DNA of 24,407 bases from DATEPR01 sp036503065. Its GTDB lineage: Bacteria > Actinomycetota > Actinomycetes > Mycobacteriales > Pseudonocardiaceae. The notes beneath the pieces were generated by a model. It did not search any database. It had not been told where the DNA came from and saw only the letters and a program-made list of their open reading frames with translations. Below, one piece after another: positions 7,852 through 15,634 of this stretch. The stretch spans positions 1 through 24,407 of the forward strand of contig DASXXM010000410.1 of NCBI GenBank assembly GCA_036503065.1, in the 5' to 3' direction. Every line of letters starts with the position of its first letter. Position 1 is the first letter of the stretch. The position numbers were made by a program, and so were the translations under genes.

Positions 7852-8568
7852 ATGGGTTCGGCACGGATACTCGTCGTGGAGGACGAGCCAGACATCGGCT
7901 TCGAACTGCTCGAAGTTCTCCTCAGGCACGGGTTCGACGTCGACTGGGCCACGACCGCCGCCGAGGCCGAGCGACTCGTCGCCCACCAGGAGCCCGAACT
8001 GGTGCTGCTCGACCTTGGCCTGCCCGACCGGGACGGCGTCGCGCTGTGCCGATCCCTGCGGGCCACGCTGGCCGGCGCGGTGATCGTCGTTCTCACCGCC
8101 CGCACGCAGGAGTTCGAGGTGGTCGTCACACTCGACGCGGGCGCGGACGACTACCTGACGAAACCGTTCCGGCTCAACGAGCTCCTCGCCCGACTGCGGG
8201 CCCACCTGCGCCGCAGGTCGGCCGCCGTGGATGCGCCGGACCATGTCGTCGGCGCCGTCCGGATCGACCAGCAAGCCCGGCGGGCGTGGGTGGGCGGGAC
8301 CGAAATGTCGTTGCGGCCCAAGGAGTTCGACCTGCTCCTCCGGCTTGTCGAGCATGCCGGCAACGTGGTGAGCAGGGAAACACTCATGGCATCGGTGTGG
8401 GACGAGCACTGGTTCGGCTCGACCAAGACGCTCGACGTGCACGTTGCGGCGTTGCGCCGCAAGCTCGCCGAACACGGCGAGGACCCACTGCGGATCACCA
8501 CGCTGCGCGGCCGGGGCTACCGCTACGAGCGCGAGGTCGACGTGGGTGTCAGGCTCCCGCAGCGGTGA
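7852..8568 (+). CDS. OmpR/PhoB-family response regulator
   Basis: DNA-binding response regulator of 238 residues. Receiver domain with acidic pocket E10/D11, phosphoacceptor D54 (LVLLDLGLPDRDG), T82 and K104 (LTKPF); C-terminal winged helix from about residue 130 (MSLRPKEFDLLLRLVEHAGNVVSRETL, KTLDVHVAALRRKL, TLRGRGYRYE). Complete. Likely partner of the sensor kinase on the opposite strand; kinase and regulator are divergent rather than in one operon, an uncommon arrangement. The start is preceded by a -10 hexamer at 6 bases and no Shine-Dalgarno site, suggesting leaderless translation. The 3' end overlaps the convergent ZIP transporter gene by 20 bases. Confidence 0.95.
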   Translation: MGSARILVVEDEPDIGFELLEVLLRHGFDVDWATTAAEAERLVAHQEPELVLLDLGLPDRDGVALCRSLRATLAGAVIVVLTARTQEFEVVVTLDAGADDYLTKPFRLNELLARLRAHLRRRSAAVDAPDHVVGAVRIDQQARRAWVGGTEMSLRPKEFDLLLRLVEHAGNVVSRETLMASVWDEHWFGSTKTLDVHVAALRRKLAEHGEDPLRITTLRGRGYRYEREVDVGVRLPQR

Positions 8569-9370
8569 CGATGGCGTCGGTGAGGAAGCCGAGCATCAGA
8601 CCGAGCAGGATGCCCCAAGTGGTGATCTCCTTCATGGCCACCTTGCGCGCCACGGCCAGTAGTTCGATCACCACGTAGAGGATCGAACCGGCGGCCAGGC
8701 CGAGGAAGGCGATGGAGAGGACGTCGTTGACCAGGCTCTGGCCGACGATGGTGCCGACGAAGGTGGGGCCGCCACCGATCAACCCCAACAGCGCCAGGTA
8801 CCCCCACGACGGCCGGTCCCCGGCCAGCGGCGCGACGATGCCGAACCCTTCGGTGGCGTTGTGCAGCCCGAAGCCGATGATCAGCAGGACCGCGAGCGCG
8901 AGTTGCCCGGTCGCCGCCGAATTGCCGATGGCCAGCCCCTCAGCGAAGTTGTGCAGCCCGATGCCGATGGCGATCATCAGCGCCAGTCGTCCGGTGGTCG
9001 TCCGCCAAACGGCGGGCGCCAACTCGGCCTGCGCGACCGCGCCCGGCCCGTGCGCGCGCTCGGGCCTGCGACGGCGGATCGTCCACCGCTCGAAGTAGAC
9101 CAGCCCGAGCAGTCCGATGCCTAGGCACACCGCCAGTACGGCACCCTTCCCCAGCGCGCCGGGGATGTCCTTGCCGCCCAACGCCTTGTCGATCGGCTCC
9201 CATGCCTGCCTCAGCACGTCCCACAGCAGGAAGACCAGGATGCCCACGGCGATGGCATTGAGCATCGCCTTCACCCGCGGCATCGGCCTTGGCAGTCGGC
9301 CGAGCGGTAACCCGAGGTAGATCGTGAGGCCGGCGATGGCTCCGAGCATCGCGATCTGGGCGGACGACAT
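8549..9370 (-). CDS. ZIP-family divalent metal transporter
   Basis: Integral membrane metal transporter of 273 residues with about eight hydrophobic helices. The metal-site helices are clear: GIGLHNFAEGLAIG (H140, N141, E144) and GFGLHNATEGFGIVAP (H170, N171, E174). The loop after helix 3 (residues 95-118) is basic and variable, lacking the His-rich run of many eukaryotic ZIPs. It would move Zn, Fe or Mn into the cytosol; the metal cannot be read from the sequence. AGGAGG lies 8 bases before the ATG. Two DtxR/IdeR-like iron boxes lie 32-70 bases upstream, so iron- or manganese-dependent repression is likely. Codon 21 is TTA (9308-9310). Confidence 0.93.
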   Translation of the reverse strand: MSSAQIAMLGAIAGLTIYLGLPLGRLPRPMPRVKAMLNAIAVGILVFLLWDVLRQAWEPIDKALGGKDIPGALGKGAVLAVCLGIGLLGLVYFERWTIRRRRPERAHGPGAVAQAELAPAVWRTTTGRLALMIAIGIGLHNFAEGLAIGNSAATGQLALAVLLIIGFGLHNATEGFGIVAPLAGDRPSWGYLALLGLIGGGPTFVGTIVGQSLVNDVLSIAFLGLAAGSILYVVIELLAVARKVAMKEITTWGILLGLMLGFLTDAIVTAAGA

Positions 9371-9401
9371 CTGAGTTGCCTCCTGGCGACTGGCTGCTGG
9401 G

Positions 9402-9440
9402 CGTGCTGAGCCTACCCTAGCGAAGGCAAGCCTTGCCTAA
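9402..9440 (-). promoter_or_regulatory. Two adjacent DtxR/IdeR-like iron boxes
   Basis: On the minus strand, TTAGGCAAGGCTTGCCTTC (9440-9422) and CTAGGGTAGGCTCAGCACG (9420-9402) stand one base apart. The first holds a perfect 7-1-7 inverted repeat AGGCAAG-N-CTTGCCT (on + strand 9424-9438) and matches about 13 of 19 positions of the known consensus TTAGGTTAGGCTAACCTAA; the second matches best in TAGG-TAGGCT. They precede the ZIP transporter gene. An MntR-type or other DtxR-family protein is an alternative binder. Confidence 0.6.
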
Positions 9441-9811
9441 AACTCGCCAGCTGCGCTTACATCGAACCGTGCCAGGCCACGCCGGTCCAACCTACGCCGG
9501 CACGCCAGGCCGCGCCACGGCCATGGATGGACGAAATCATCCAATGAATAGGTTGAATATAAAATCATCCGATGCGCGAGTACGATATCGGTCGTCCTGA
9601 AAAGCCGGTCCAGCAATTTTTGGCGAACAAACCTCAGTCTATCGGGCTAATATCCCCGGCTGAATCATGAGGACCGGATCGCATTACCGCAGGCTATACT
9701 GATTGCAGGGCTGAAAGGCAGTGATTGTCGGCACGGCAACGCCTTGTGAGGCGACTTCGAGGCGTGATCTACTGCCGCAGTCCAATTCTGGAACTATGCG
9801 CAAGGATTGCA
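9441..9811. other. Intergenic region with AT-rich repeats and a possible promoter
   Basis: I see no convincing gene here. The stretch 9530-9720 is much richer in A+T than its surroundings. AAATCATCC occurs twice (9534-9542 and 9562-9570), 28 bases apart, and GGATG just upstream is complementary to the CATCC of the first. TATACT (9695-9700) could be a -10 element for the small membrane-protein gene at 9812, though its -35 is weak. Confidence 0.45.
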
Positions 9812-10051
9812 ATGCTGGCAATGTATATCATCCGGACGTGGCTGCGTTGGCTGGCCGGTTTCGGGATAGTGGTGATCGTGGAACGCGCGGCACTGGCACC
9901 GACGCTTGCGGTCTTTCTGACCGGGCTGGTCTTCCTCGTGCTGACGGTGCTCACGTACGGAGATTGGTCGTCGGTTCGCCAGGTCGCCCACTGCACCTGC
10001 TACGCACCCGTGTCGACGTGGCGACCGCGTCCCGGGCGCTGCTGGTCCTGA
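9812..10051 (+). CDS. Small putative membrane protein
   Basis: Predicted 79-residue protein of unknown function. Residues 10-50 are hydrophobic (WLRWLAGFGIVVIVERAALAP, then a second stretch to VLTVLTYG), consistent with two short membrane helices, followed by a Cys/Arg-containing tail (CTCYAPVSTWRPRPGRCW). The ATG at 9812 has AAGGAT 6 bases upstream; the frame extends upstream to alternative starts near 9725, but that part lacks coding character. Third positions are strongly G/C, supporting coding. A strong hairpin terminator begins 9 bases after its stop and is shared with the convergent gene, which supports a transcript ending here. I do not recognise a family. Confidence 0.5.
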   Translation: MLAMYIIRTWLRWLAGFGIVVIVERAALAPTLAVFLTGLVFLVLTVLTYGDWSSVRQVAHCTCYAPVSTWRPRPGRCWS

Positions 10052-10059
10052 CACCCGGC

Positions 10060-10091
10060 GCCTCTGGCCCGGGTCGCACCGGGTCAGAGGC
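10060..10091. terminator. Strong bidirectional hairpin terminator
   Basis: A 13-pair stem with one G-T wobble and a 6-base loop: arm GCCTCTG-G-CCCGG (10060-10072), loop 10073-10078, arm CCGGG-T-CAGAGGC (10079-10091). It lies between convergent ends at 10051 (plus) and 10084 (minus) and overlaps the stop codon and last codons of the minus-strand gene. There is no T-tract on either side. Confidence 0.7.
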
Positions 10092-10665
10092 CGGACAGGC
10101 GGGCCGACACCTCGGCGGTCAGTTCGGCCAGCAACTGCCGAGCCGAACTGAGGTAGCTGCCTTCGCTGTGCAGGGCGCGGCGGTAGTTCCGCAGTTCCAT
10201 GGGGGAGTTGTTGCTGAACATCAGAAGTTCCGTCAGGTCCAGTCGCTGGTTGACGCCGTACACGGTGTCGCGCCAGCCGTGCAGCTGCGACAGGAGGGCC
10301 GAGTCGCGGCGCCGGTCAAGGGCACCCGACACCAGGGCGGTGTCGGCGGCGGAGACCAACAGTCTCGGGTAGACGGTCGGGCCGACGGTGGGTTCGCTCT
10401 CGGTGGGGGAGAGGTCGGCGTCGAGCAGGGCGGCGTTCCGGTGGAGTTCGGTGGCCAGCGCGTTCAGCGCCTGGGATCGGTGCTGCCGAGCGCCTGCCCA
10501 GCGTTCGGCGAAAATGCCGGTCAGGGCCGACGAGATGACCAGAATATTGATAATGGGATCCAGCGGGGTGTTCTGGTTCGGGGACACGACTATCCACAGC
10601 ACGCAGGCCGCCATCGCGGCCAACAGCGCCAAGAACGTGAAGATCGTAATGGCCTGGCGAATCAC
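10084..10665 (-). CDS. Two-helix membrane protein of unknown function
   Basis: Protein of 193 residues. Two N-terminal membrane helices (about 7-28, FTFLALLAAMAACVLWIVV, and 36-53, PIINILVISSALTGIFAE) are followed by a soluble, mainly helical domain of about 140 residues with no recognised family signature (NALATELHRNAALLDADL; LRNYRRALHSEGSYLSSARQLLAEL). The topology resembles small membrane anchors with a cytosolic helical domain. GTG start at 10665, 9 bases after the stop of the methyltransferase gene, so the two form an operon; the partner may be recruited to the membrane (inference). The stop codon is inside the hairpin terminator at 10060-10091. Function unknown. Confidence 0.8.
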   Translation of the reverse strand: MIRQAITIFTFLALLAAMAACVLWIVVSPNQNTPLDPIINILVISSALTGIFAERWAGARQHRSQALNALATELHRNAALLDADLSPTESEPTVGPTVYPRLLVSAADTALVSGALDRRRDSALLSQLHGWRDTVYGVNQRLDLTELLMFSNNSPMELRNYRRALHSEGSYLSSARQLLAELTAEVSARLSGL

Positions 10666-10674
10666 GGCCCGGCC

Positions 10675-11943
10675 TCAGCGAGACCGTCGGCGAGTATCGG
10701 ACCACAGCAGTTCCGCTGGATCGGCCGCCTTGTGGCCATCGTCCGCCTTGTGGCCGTCGGTCCCCTGCCCGGGATCGTGGCGCAGCAGCAGCATGTCCAT
10801 GCCGAAGCCGCCAGCCGGGTTGTCGGCCTTGAACTCCTCGTGCGTGCTGTGCACCAGCTCGGTGCCCAGTTCGCCGAGGAAGGCAGGCAGCGTCCGCCGC
10901 AGGTATTTCCTGGTGACCTGCAACAGGATGGTGTCCTCATGCTGGAAAAGTACCTGGGACCGGTCCGGCACGGTCATCCGAATGTCGTGTCCGGTGCGGT
11001 TCTGGTACAGCGCCCGCACCAGCAGTGCCCGATCCTTCTCCACCGAACTGTGGAACACCACGGAATCGGTGTCGACTATCAGGTCGGTGTTGTGCAGCAG
11101 GGAACTGGTGACGAACTCCTTGTACGCCCTGCTGCGCAGGTATTCCTCGGCCGCCTCGTCCGCCAGCACCGGGCTGAGGTTCTCCGTGGTCGCCACTTCG
11201 AGCAGGAAGGCGTCCTGTTCCCGCAGCAGGGAGGTGAGTCGCCTGGCGATCTCGCCGTCCTCCTCGAAGTTGGCGATGGTGTTGCCCAACAGCGAGTACA
11301 GGATCGGCTCGTCACCGACCGTCCGCACCAGCAATTCCTGTAAGGCGGCGACGTTGCGCCGGACCGCGAAGTCGAGTTGCACGGGCAGAATCTGCCGCGC
11401 CGGGTGGGCCACGATCCGGCCCGTCCGCTCGTAGGCCACCCGCAGCATCTCGGCGCTGAGGTCCACCGGGACGTACCGCAGGTCCTTGTGCTGCTGATGC
11501 AGCACGCGCAGCACCTCGCGGTCCTTCTGGCCGGTCCCGGCGCCGAAGCTGACGTAGTGGAAGGGCCGCCCGTCCAGCCGGTCCAGCACGTAGCGCAGCC
11601 GTTTCGGAAACGACGCGATGCTTTCCCGCATCACCAGGTAGAAGGGATCGGCGCAGGCCTGTATCCAGGCGATGGTCGGTCCGATTCCCCAGTATGAGAA
11701 TCCCGAGGTGATCTGTTTTCCCCGGCCGTCGGTGGAGAATCCCCGACGCAGGTCACCGGTCAGCCGAGCCAGCTTGTCCGCCTGATCCTCGCCGACCAGA
11801 CAGTAGGACCAGGAGAATTCGGACTCATCGATCAGGTCGTCCAGTCGCCCCGGAAGATGATCTCCGTGCTGCGGCACAACCGACCGCCCCCCGTTTGTCT
11901 CGACGACCTCGTACTCAGAGGATTCTCGCACCGCGTTGACCAT
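10675..11943 (-). CDS. EgtD-like SAM-dependent methyltransferase (Methyltransf_33 family)
   Basis: Cytosolic methyltransferase of 422 residues in the family of histidine N-alpha-methyltransferase EgtD. Seen: the SAM motif YVSFGAGTGQKDREVL (130-145), YVPVDLSAEMLRVA (157-170; acidic D161), SLLGNTIANF (217-226; N225 fits the conserved Asn of EgtD GxTIGN), and the C-terminal ILLQVTRKYL...GFGMDMLLLR block. By this alignment EgtD Glu282 and Ser284, which hold the histidine imidazole, are Q342 and T344 here, so the substrate may not be histidine. No ergothioneine genes adjoin it. The tail has a DGHKA repeat at two places. The ATG at 11943 is chosen over a TTG at 11979 because the family start is short; neither has a strong ribosome site. 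TTA codon at 201 (11341-11343). Confidence 0.88.
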   Translation of the reverse strand: MVNAVRESSEYEVVETNGGRSVVPQHGDHLPGRLDDLIDESEFSWSYCLVGEDQADKLARLTGDLRRGFSTDGRGKQITSGFSYWGIGPTIAWIQACADPFYLVMRESIASFPKRLRYVLDRLDGRPFHYVSFGAGTGQKDREVLRVLHQQHKDLRYVPVDLSAEMLRVAYERTGRIVAHPARQILPVQLDFAVRRNVAALQELLVRTVGDEPILYSLLGNTIANFEEDGEIARRLTSLLREQDAFLLEVATTENLSPVLADEAAEEYLRSRAYKEFVTSSLLHNTDLIVDTDSVVFHSSVEKDRALLVRALYQNRTGHDIRMTVPDRSQVLFQHEDTILLQVTRKYLRRTLPAFLGELGTELVHSTHEEFKADNPAGGFGMDMLLLRHDPGQGTDGHKADDGHKAADPAELLWSDTRRRSR

Positions 11944-12016
11944 TCTGACCAGCCCACCGCGACGTTCGCGGGGCGTCAACTAGCATCCCGTTGGACCGAT
12001 CACCGGGAGGAACATC

Positions 12017-12733
12017 GTGGCCGACGTGCTGATCACGACCAGTAACGGCGAACTGCCCGGCTACCTGGCGGTCCCGACAACGCCGGGGCCGTGGCCGGGT
12101 GTCGTCGTCATCCACGACGTCCTCGGCATGAGCAAGGACCTGAAGGCCCAGGCGGACTGGCTGGCCGGCGCGGGTTACGTCGCGGTCGCGCCCGACCTGC
12201 TGTCGTGGGGCAGCCGGCTGACGTGCCTGCGATCGATCTTCCGCGACCTGCGCGCTCGGCGCGGCCGGTCGTTCGAGGACGTGGACGCGGCCAGGATGTG
12301 GCTTGCCGACCGGGACGACTGCACCGGCCGGGTCGGCGTGATCGGCTACTGCCTCGGCGGCGGGTTCGCGCTGCTGCTCGCGCCCGGCCACGGGTTCTCG
12401 GCCGCCAGTGTCAACTACGGTCAGGTACCCAAGGACGCCGACGACTTCCTGGCCGGTGCCTGCCCGGTCGTGGGCAGCTTCGGCGGGCGGGACATCAGCC
12501 TGCGTGGCGCGGCCGGCAAGCTGACCACGGCGCTCGCGGCCAACGATGTCGAGCACGACGTGCACGAGTACCCGGCGGCCGGCCACTCGTTCCTCAACGA
12601 CCACGATCCGGCCGACGCGCCCGTGCTGATGCGGATCATGGCGCGGCTGATCGGCAGCGCGCACCACGAGGAGTCGGCCGCCGACGCCCGCGGCCGCATC
12701 GTCCGGTTCTTCGACGAACACCTGAAGGTCTAG
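12017..12733 (+). CDS. Dienelactone hydrolase family alpha/beta-hydrolase
   Basis: Cytosolic alpha/beta-hydrolase of 238 residues. The nucleophile elbow is GYCLGGG with C112; D159 (GGRD) and H190 (AAGHSF) complete the Cys-Asp-His triad of the dienelactone hydrolase family. WPGVVVIHDVLG near the N-terminus supplies the oxyanion-hole strand. Length is normal. In characterised members the enzyme opens dienelactones from chlorocatechol breakdown, but many actinomycete homologues have other or unknown substrates and none of the neighbours is a catechol-pathway gene. GTG start with GGGAGGA 5 bases upstream. Divergent from the EgtD-like gene with a 73-base gap; its 3' end overlaps the convergent dosR-like gene by 4 bases. 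Confidence 0.93.
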   Translation: MADVLITTSNGELPGYLAVPTTPGPWPGVVVIHDVLGMSKDLKAQADWLAGAGYVAVAPDLLSWGSRLTCLRSIFRDLRARRGRSFEDVDAARMWLADRDDCTGRVGVIGYCLGGGFALLLAPGHGFSAASVNYGQVPKDADDFLAGACPVVGSFGGRDISLRGAAGKLTTALAANDVEHDVHEYPAAGHSFLNDHDPADAPVLMRIMARLIGSAHHEESAADARGRIVRFFDEHLKV

Positions 12734-13383
12734 CGCTCGCCGCGGGACCGCCTGCGGTTCGTGGCGTACACCGCCGCCGCGGTCCGGCGTTGGAAGCCGA
12801 GCTTGTGCAGCATCGCGGAGACGTAGTTCTTCACGGTCTTCTCCGCCAGGAACAGCTTTGCCGCGATCTGTTTGTTGGTCAGGCCGTCCGCGATGAGGTC
12901 GAGTACCTTCCGCTCCTGCGGGCTGAGCTGCTCGTACTGCGGATCCGCATGCTGCGCGTCCGCCCGCAGCTTGCGCCGCACGGACTCGGTGAGTTCGGCG
13001 TCCAACAGCGAACCGCCCGCCGCAACGGTCCGCACCGCGGCCACCAGCGCGGCGCCCGAGACCTGTTTGAGCATGTATCCTGCGGCGCCGGCCATGATCG
13101 CGCCGTACAGCGCCTCGTCGTCGGAGTACGACGTGAGCATCAGGCAGGCGGGCGGCGGTTCCATCGACGATCGGATGTCGCGGCACACGCTGACCCCCTC
13201 GCCGTCGGGCAGGCGCACGTCGAGGATCGCGACATCGGGTCGGCAGGCCGGGATGCGGGTGAGCGCCTCGCCTGCCGAACCGGCCTCGCCGATCACCTTG
13301 AGGTCGCCCGCCGCCTCCAGCACGGTCCGCAGCCCGGTCCGGACCAGTTCGTGGTCGTCCAGCAGGAATACCGAAATGGTCAT
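12730..13383 (-). CDS. DosR/DevR-like NarL-family response regulator
   Basis: Response regulator of 217 residues, the length of mycobacterial DosR. Receiver: acidic pair D9/D10, phosphoacceptor D55 (AILDVRLPD), T84 and K106. The C-terminal LuxR-type HTH reads LSPQERKVLDLIADGLTNKQIAAKLFLAEKTVKNYVSAMLHKLG followed by RRTAAAVYAT, close to DosR. Its ATG at 13383 overlaps the TGA of the sensor gene (ATGA), giving coupled translation. It would be phosphorylated by that sensor and activate hypoxia/nitric-oxide-type genes, probably including the flavoprotein gene at 15142 (inference). Very close to DosR by inspection; I do not use the mycobacterial name as proven. Confidence 0.95.
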   Translation of the reverse strand: MTISVFLLDDHELVRTGLRTVLEAAGDLKVIGEAGSAGEALTRIPACRPDVAILDVRLPDGEGVSVCRDIRSSMEPPPACLMLTSYSDDEALYGAIMAGAAGYMLKQVSGAALVAAVRTVAAGGSLLDAELTESVRRKLRADAQHADPQYEQLSPQERKVLDLIADGLTNKQIAAKLFLAEKTVKNYVSAMLHKLGFQRRTAAAVYATNRRRSRGER

Positions 13384-15047
13384 CGTCGCTCCGTCCCGGC
13401 CGGCAGGGTCACTGTCCACTCCAGACGGGTGCCGCCCGAGGGTCCGGGCCGGGCCGAGCTGGTGCCGCGCCAGCGCGCCGCCCGTTCCTCGATGTTGGCC
13501 AGGCCACTGCGCCGCTGTGGCACGGCCGGGATGCCGATCCCGTTGTCGTCGACGACGAGGGTGAGTTGGCGGCCGGCGCGATCGACCGAGATCTCGACGG
13601 CCACCCGGGTCGCCGAGGCGTGTCGGGCCACATTGGACAGTGCCTCGTGCAGCGTGCCGACCACGTCGGAGCGCACCTGGTCGGGCACGGCCGAGTCCAG
13701 CGGGCCGTCGAAACCGATCCGCGGCTCGAAGCCGAGTGTGCCGGCGGCGTCCAGTGCGGTGCGCAGCAGTTCCGAACGGAGGCTGCCCTGGGCCTGCGCC
13801 GGCTCCTGCAGGGAGAAGATGGTGTTCCTGATGTCCCGGATCGTCCGGTCCAGGTCCTGCACGAAACCGGTGATCCGCTCGGCGGCGATGCTGTTCGTGA
13901 CCAGCCTGCCGATGCCCTCCAGTCCGAGCCCGGTGGCGAACAGGCGCTGGATGACCAGGTCGTGCAGGTCGCGGGCGATCCGGTCCCGGTCCTCGAACAC
14001 GGCGAGCCGTCGACGGTCCTGCTCGGCACGCGCGAACTGGAACGCGAGCGCGGCGTGCACGGCGAATGACTTGGCGAGTTGCACCTCGATGTCGGTGAAC
14101 GGGGCGCGGTCGCGGAACTTGGCGACCACCAGCACACCGAGGGTCTCCTCACCGGCGATCAGCGGCACCGACACGGCCGAGTCGAGGTCGCGCACCATCG
14201 CCGGCAGCGGCGTGGCGACACCCTCCTGCTGCCGAATGACCTTGTCGCCGTACTGCCGGACCACGACCGGCTCCCGGGTGGTGAACGCGATGCCGGTCGC
14301 GGTGTTCTCGGTCGGCACGGAGAGACCGGACAGCCGGTCCGCGTCCGGGCCTGGCGGCTCGACGATGTCGAACACCAGTATCGAACGGTCCCCATCGGGC
14401 GGCCGGGCGATCCCGCCGACCGATGCGCCTGCGACCACCCGGGCCCGCTCCGCGATCAGGCGCAGGGTGGTGGTCAGGTCCTCGCCGGCCAGGAGTGCCG
14501 TCGTGACGTCGTAGGAGGCGGCCAGCCACCGCTCGCGCCGCTGGACCTGTTCGAACAGGGTGGCGTTCTCGATCGCGATACCAGCCGCCGCGGCGAGCGC
14601 GACGACGACGTCCTCATCCCGCTCGGTGAACTCGCCGCCGCCGCGCTTCTCGGTCAGGTAGAGGTTGCCGAACACCTGGTCACGCACCCTGACCGGCACG
14701 CCGAGAAACGAGCGCATCGGCGGGTGGTTGGGCGGGAAGCCGGCCGCGAGCCGGTGTGCCCCCAGGTCGGTGATGCGCAGCGGGTGCGGCTGGTCGATGA
14801 GCAGGCCCAGGATGCCCTTCCCGGTGGGCAGCGGGCCGATGTCCGCGCGCTCGGCGTCGGTGATGCCGACGTCGATGAACTCCGACAGCGTCCGATCCGG
14901 TCCGATCACGCCGAGCGCGCCGTAACGGGCGCCCACCAGGTCGCACGACGACCGCACGATCCGGCGCAGCACGTCGGGCAGGCTCAGGTTCTGCACGACG
15001 CCGACCATCGCGTCGAGCAGCCTCGGCACGCCGATGTCGCTCACCAT
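13380..15047 (-). CDS. DosS/DevS-like heme sensor histidine kinase
   Basis: Cytosolic redox/oxygen sensor kinase of 555 residues: GAF-A (about 22-165), GAF-B (about 185-340), HisKA_3 and HATPase. GAF-A shows ALGVIGPDRTLSEFIDVGI and NHPPMRSFLGVPVRV...FGNLYLTEK. H108 of NHPPM and Y130 of NLYLTEK fall on the heme ligand His149 and oxygen-discriminating Tyr171 of M. tuberculosis DosS. The phosphoacceptor is H362 in DRDRIARDLHDLVIQRLF; HEALSNVARH (467-476), DDNGIGI (500-506) and GLANIEERA are the ATP-binding boxes. The ATG at 15047 is preceded by GGCGGAA; a GTG at 15122 would give 580 residues, closer to DosS, and cannot be ruled out. Translationally coupled to the DosR-like gene. Confidence 0.95.
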   Translation of the reverse strand: MVSDIGVPRLLDAMVGVVQNLSLPDVLRRIVRSSCDLVGARYGALGVIGPDRTLSEFIDVGITDAERADIGPLPTGKGILGLLIDQPHPLRITDLGAHRLAAGFPPNHPPMRSFLGVPVRVRDQVFGNLYLTEKRGGGEFTERDEDVVVALAAAAGIAIENATLFEQVQRRERWLAASYDVTTALLAGEDLTTTLRLIAERARVVAGASVGGIARPPDGDRSILVFDIVEPPGPDADRLSGLSVPTENTATGIAFTTREPVVVRQYGDKVIRQQEGVATPLPAMVRDLDSAVSVPLIAGEETLGVLVVAKFRDRAPFTDIEVQLAKSFAVHAALAFQFARAEQDRRRLAVFEDRDRIARDLHDLVIQRLFATGLGLEGIGRLVTNSIAAERITGFVQDLDRTIRDIRNTIFSLQEPAQAQGSLRSELLRTALDAAGTLGFEPRIGFDGPLDSAVPDQVRSDVVGTLHEALSNVARHASATRVAVEISVDRAGRQLTLVVDDNGIGIPAVPQRRSGLANIEERAARWRGTSSARPGPSGGTRLEWTVTLPAGTERR

Positions 15048-15141
15048 TTCCGCCCGACTCCGCAGGCGTGACCGCTTTCGGATGTATTGTCCGGACGCGA
15101 CCCGCGGTGACCCCTTCCGCACTACCGTGCACGGACTGTAC

Positions 15142-15570
15142 CTAGCCGCGGTCCAGGGCGCATCGGGTTCCGGGCGGCCGGATTCGGCGCCCCGAGACGG
15201 ACTCGACCAGCACCCGGACATACCGATCCTCATCGGGCGCCGCCGGCAGCAGTTCGGCGACCTCGTCGACAAGGTGCCGATCTCGGACCTCACTGGCGCG
15301 GCCGAGCACGGTGACGAACCATCCCGCGTCGAGGTCCGGGGTGACGTCGTCGACCGCGAACGCCACCACGGTGTCCAGCACGCCGGCCAGCCACATGTCA
15401 CCGACCGGCATCCTGAACCACACGGCTCCGTCACGCACCGCGAACCGCACCGGCAGCACCGCCGGCAGGGCCCGGCTGGTGAACACGACGCGACCGATGT
15501 GGACGGTCGCCAGCAGGGCGACGCACCGCGCCTGGTCGAGCACCTCGACCGTGCTGAATGAGTCTGCCAT
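15142..15570 (-). CDS. Pyridoxamine 5'-phosphate oxidase-like flavoprotein
   Basis: Small split-barrel FMN-binding-type protein of 142 residues (PNPOx-like family). Fits the family pattern: V-E-V-LD...CVALLATVHIGRVVFTSRALPAVLPVRFAVRDGAVWFRM, then a strand-rich middle, VVAFAVDDVTPDLDAGWFVTVLGRASEV, and a C-terminal RRIRPPGTRC. It may bind FMN or F420; substrate unknown. It is 94 bases upstream of the sensor kinase gene in the same orientation. Proteins of this form are common in DosR regulons of mycobacteria and relatives, so it is likely a target of the adjacent system (inference). A DosR-box-like sequence lies about 65 bases upstream. Confidence 0.85.
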   Translation of the reverse strand: MADSFSTVEVLDQARCVALLATVHIGRVVFTSRALPAVLPVRFAVRDGAVWFRMPVGDMWLAGVLDTVVAFAVDDVTPDLDAGWFVTVLGRASEVRDRHLVDEVAELLPAAPDEDRYVRVLVESVSGRRIRPPGTRCALDRG

Positions 15571-15634
15571 CGGATCCCAGCGATCGGCTAACGGGGTTCA
15601 CCGCCGACTTTCGCCCGGTTCCGGTCGCCGCGAT

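Noticed and set aside
9721..11343. GTG-initiated plus-strand frame through the methyltransferase gene
   Set aside because: The sequence beyond 10084 is the complement of conserved coding; the early part is not the frame with coding-like usage (9812-10051).
12091..14514. Very long plus-strand open frame across the hydrolase and the DosR/DosS-like genes
   Set aside because: Arg/Pro-rich, unlike any family, and antisense or out of frame to clearly conserved genes; long spurious frames are expected at this GC content.
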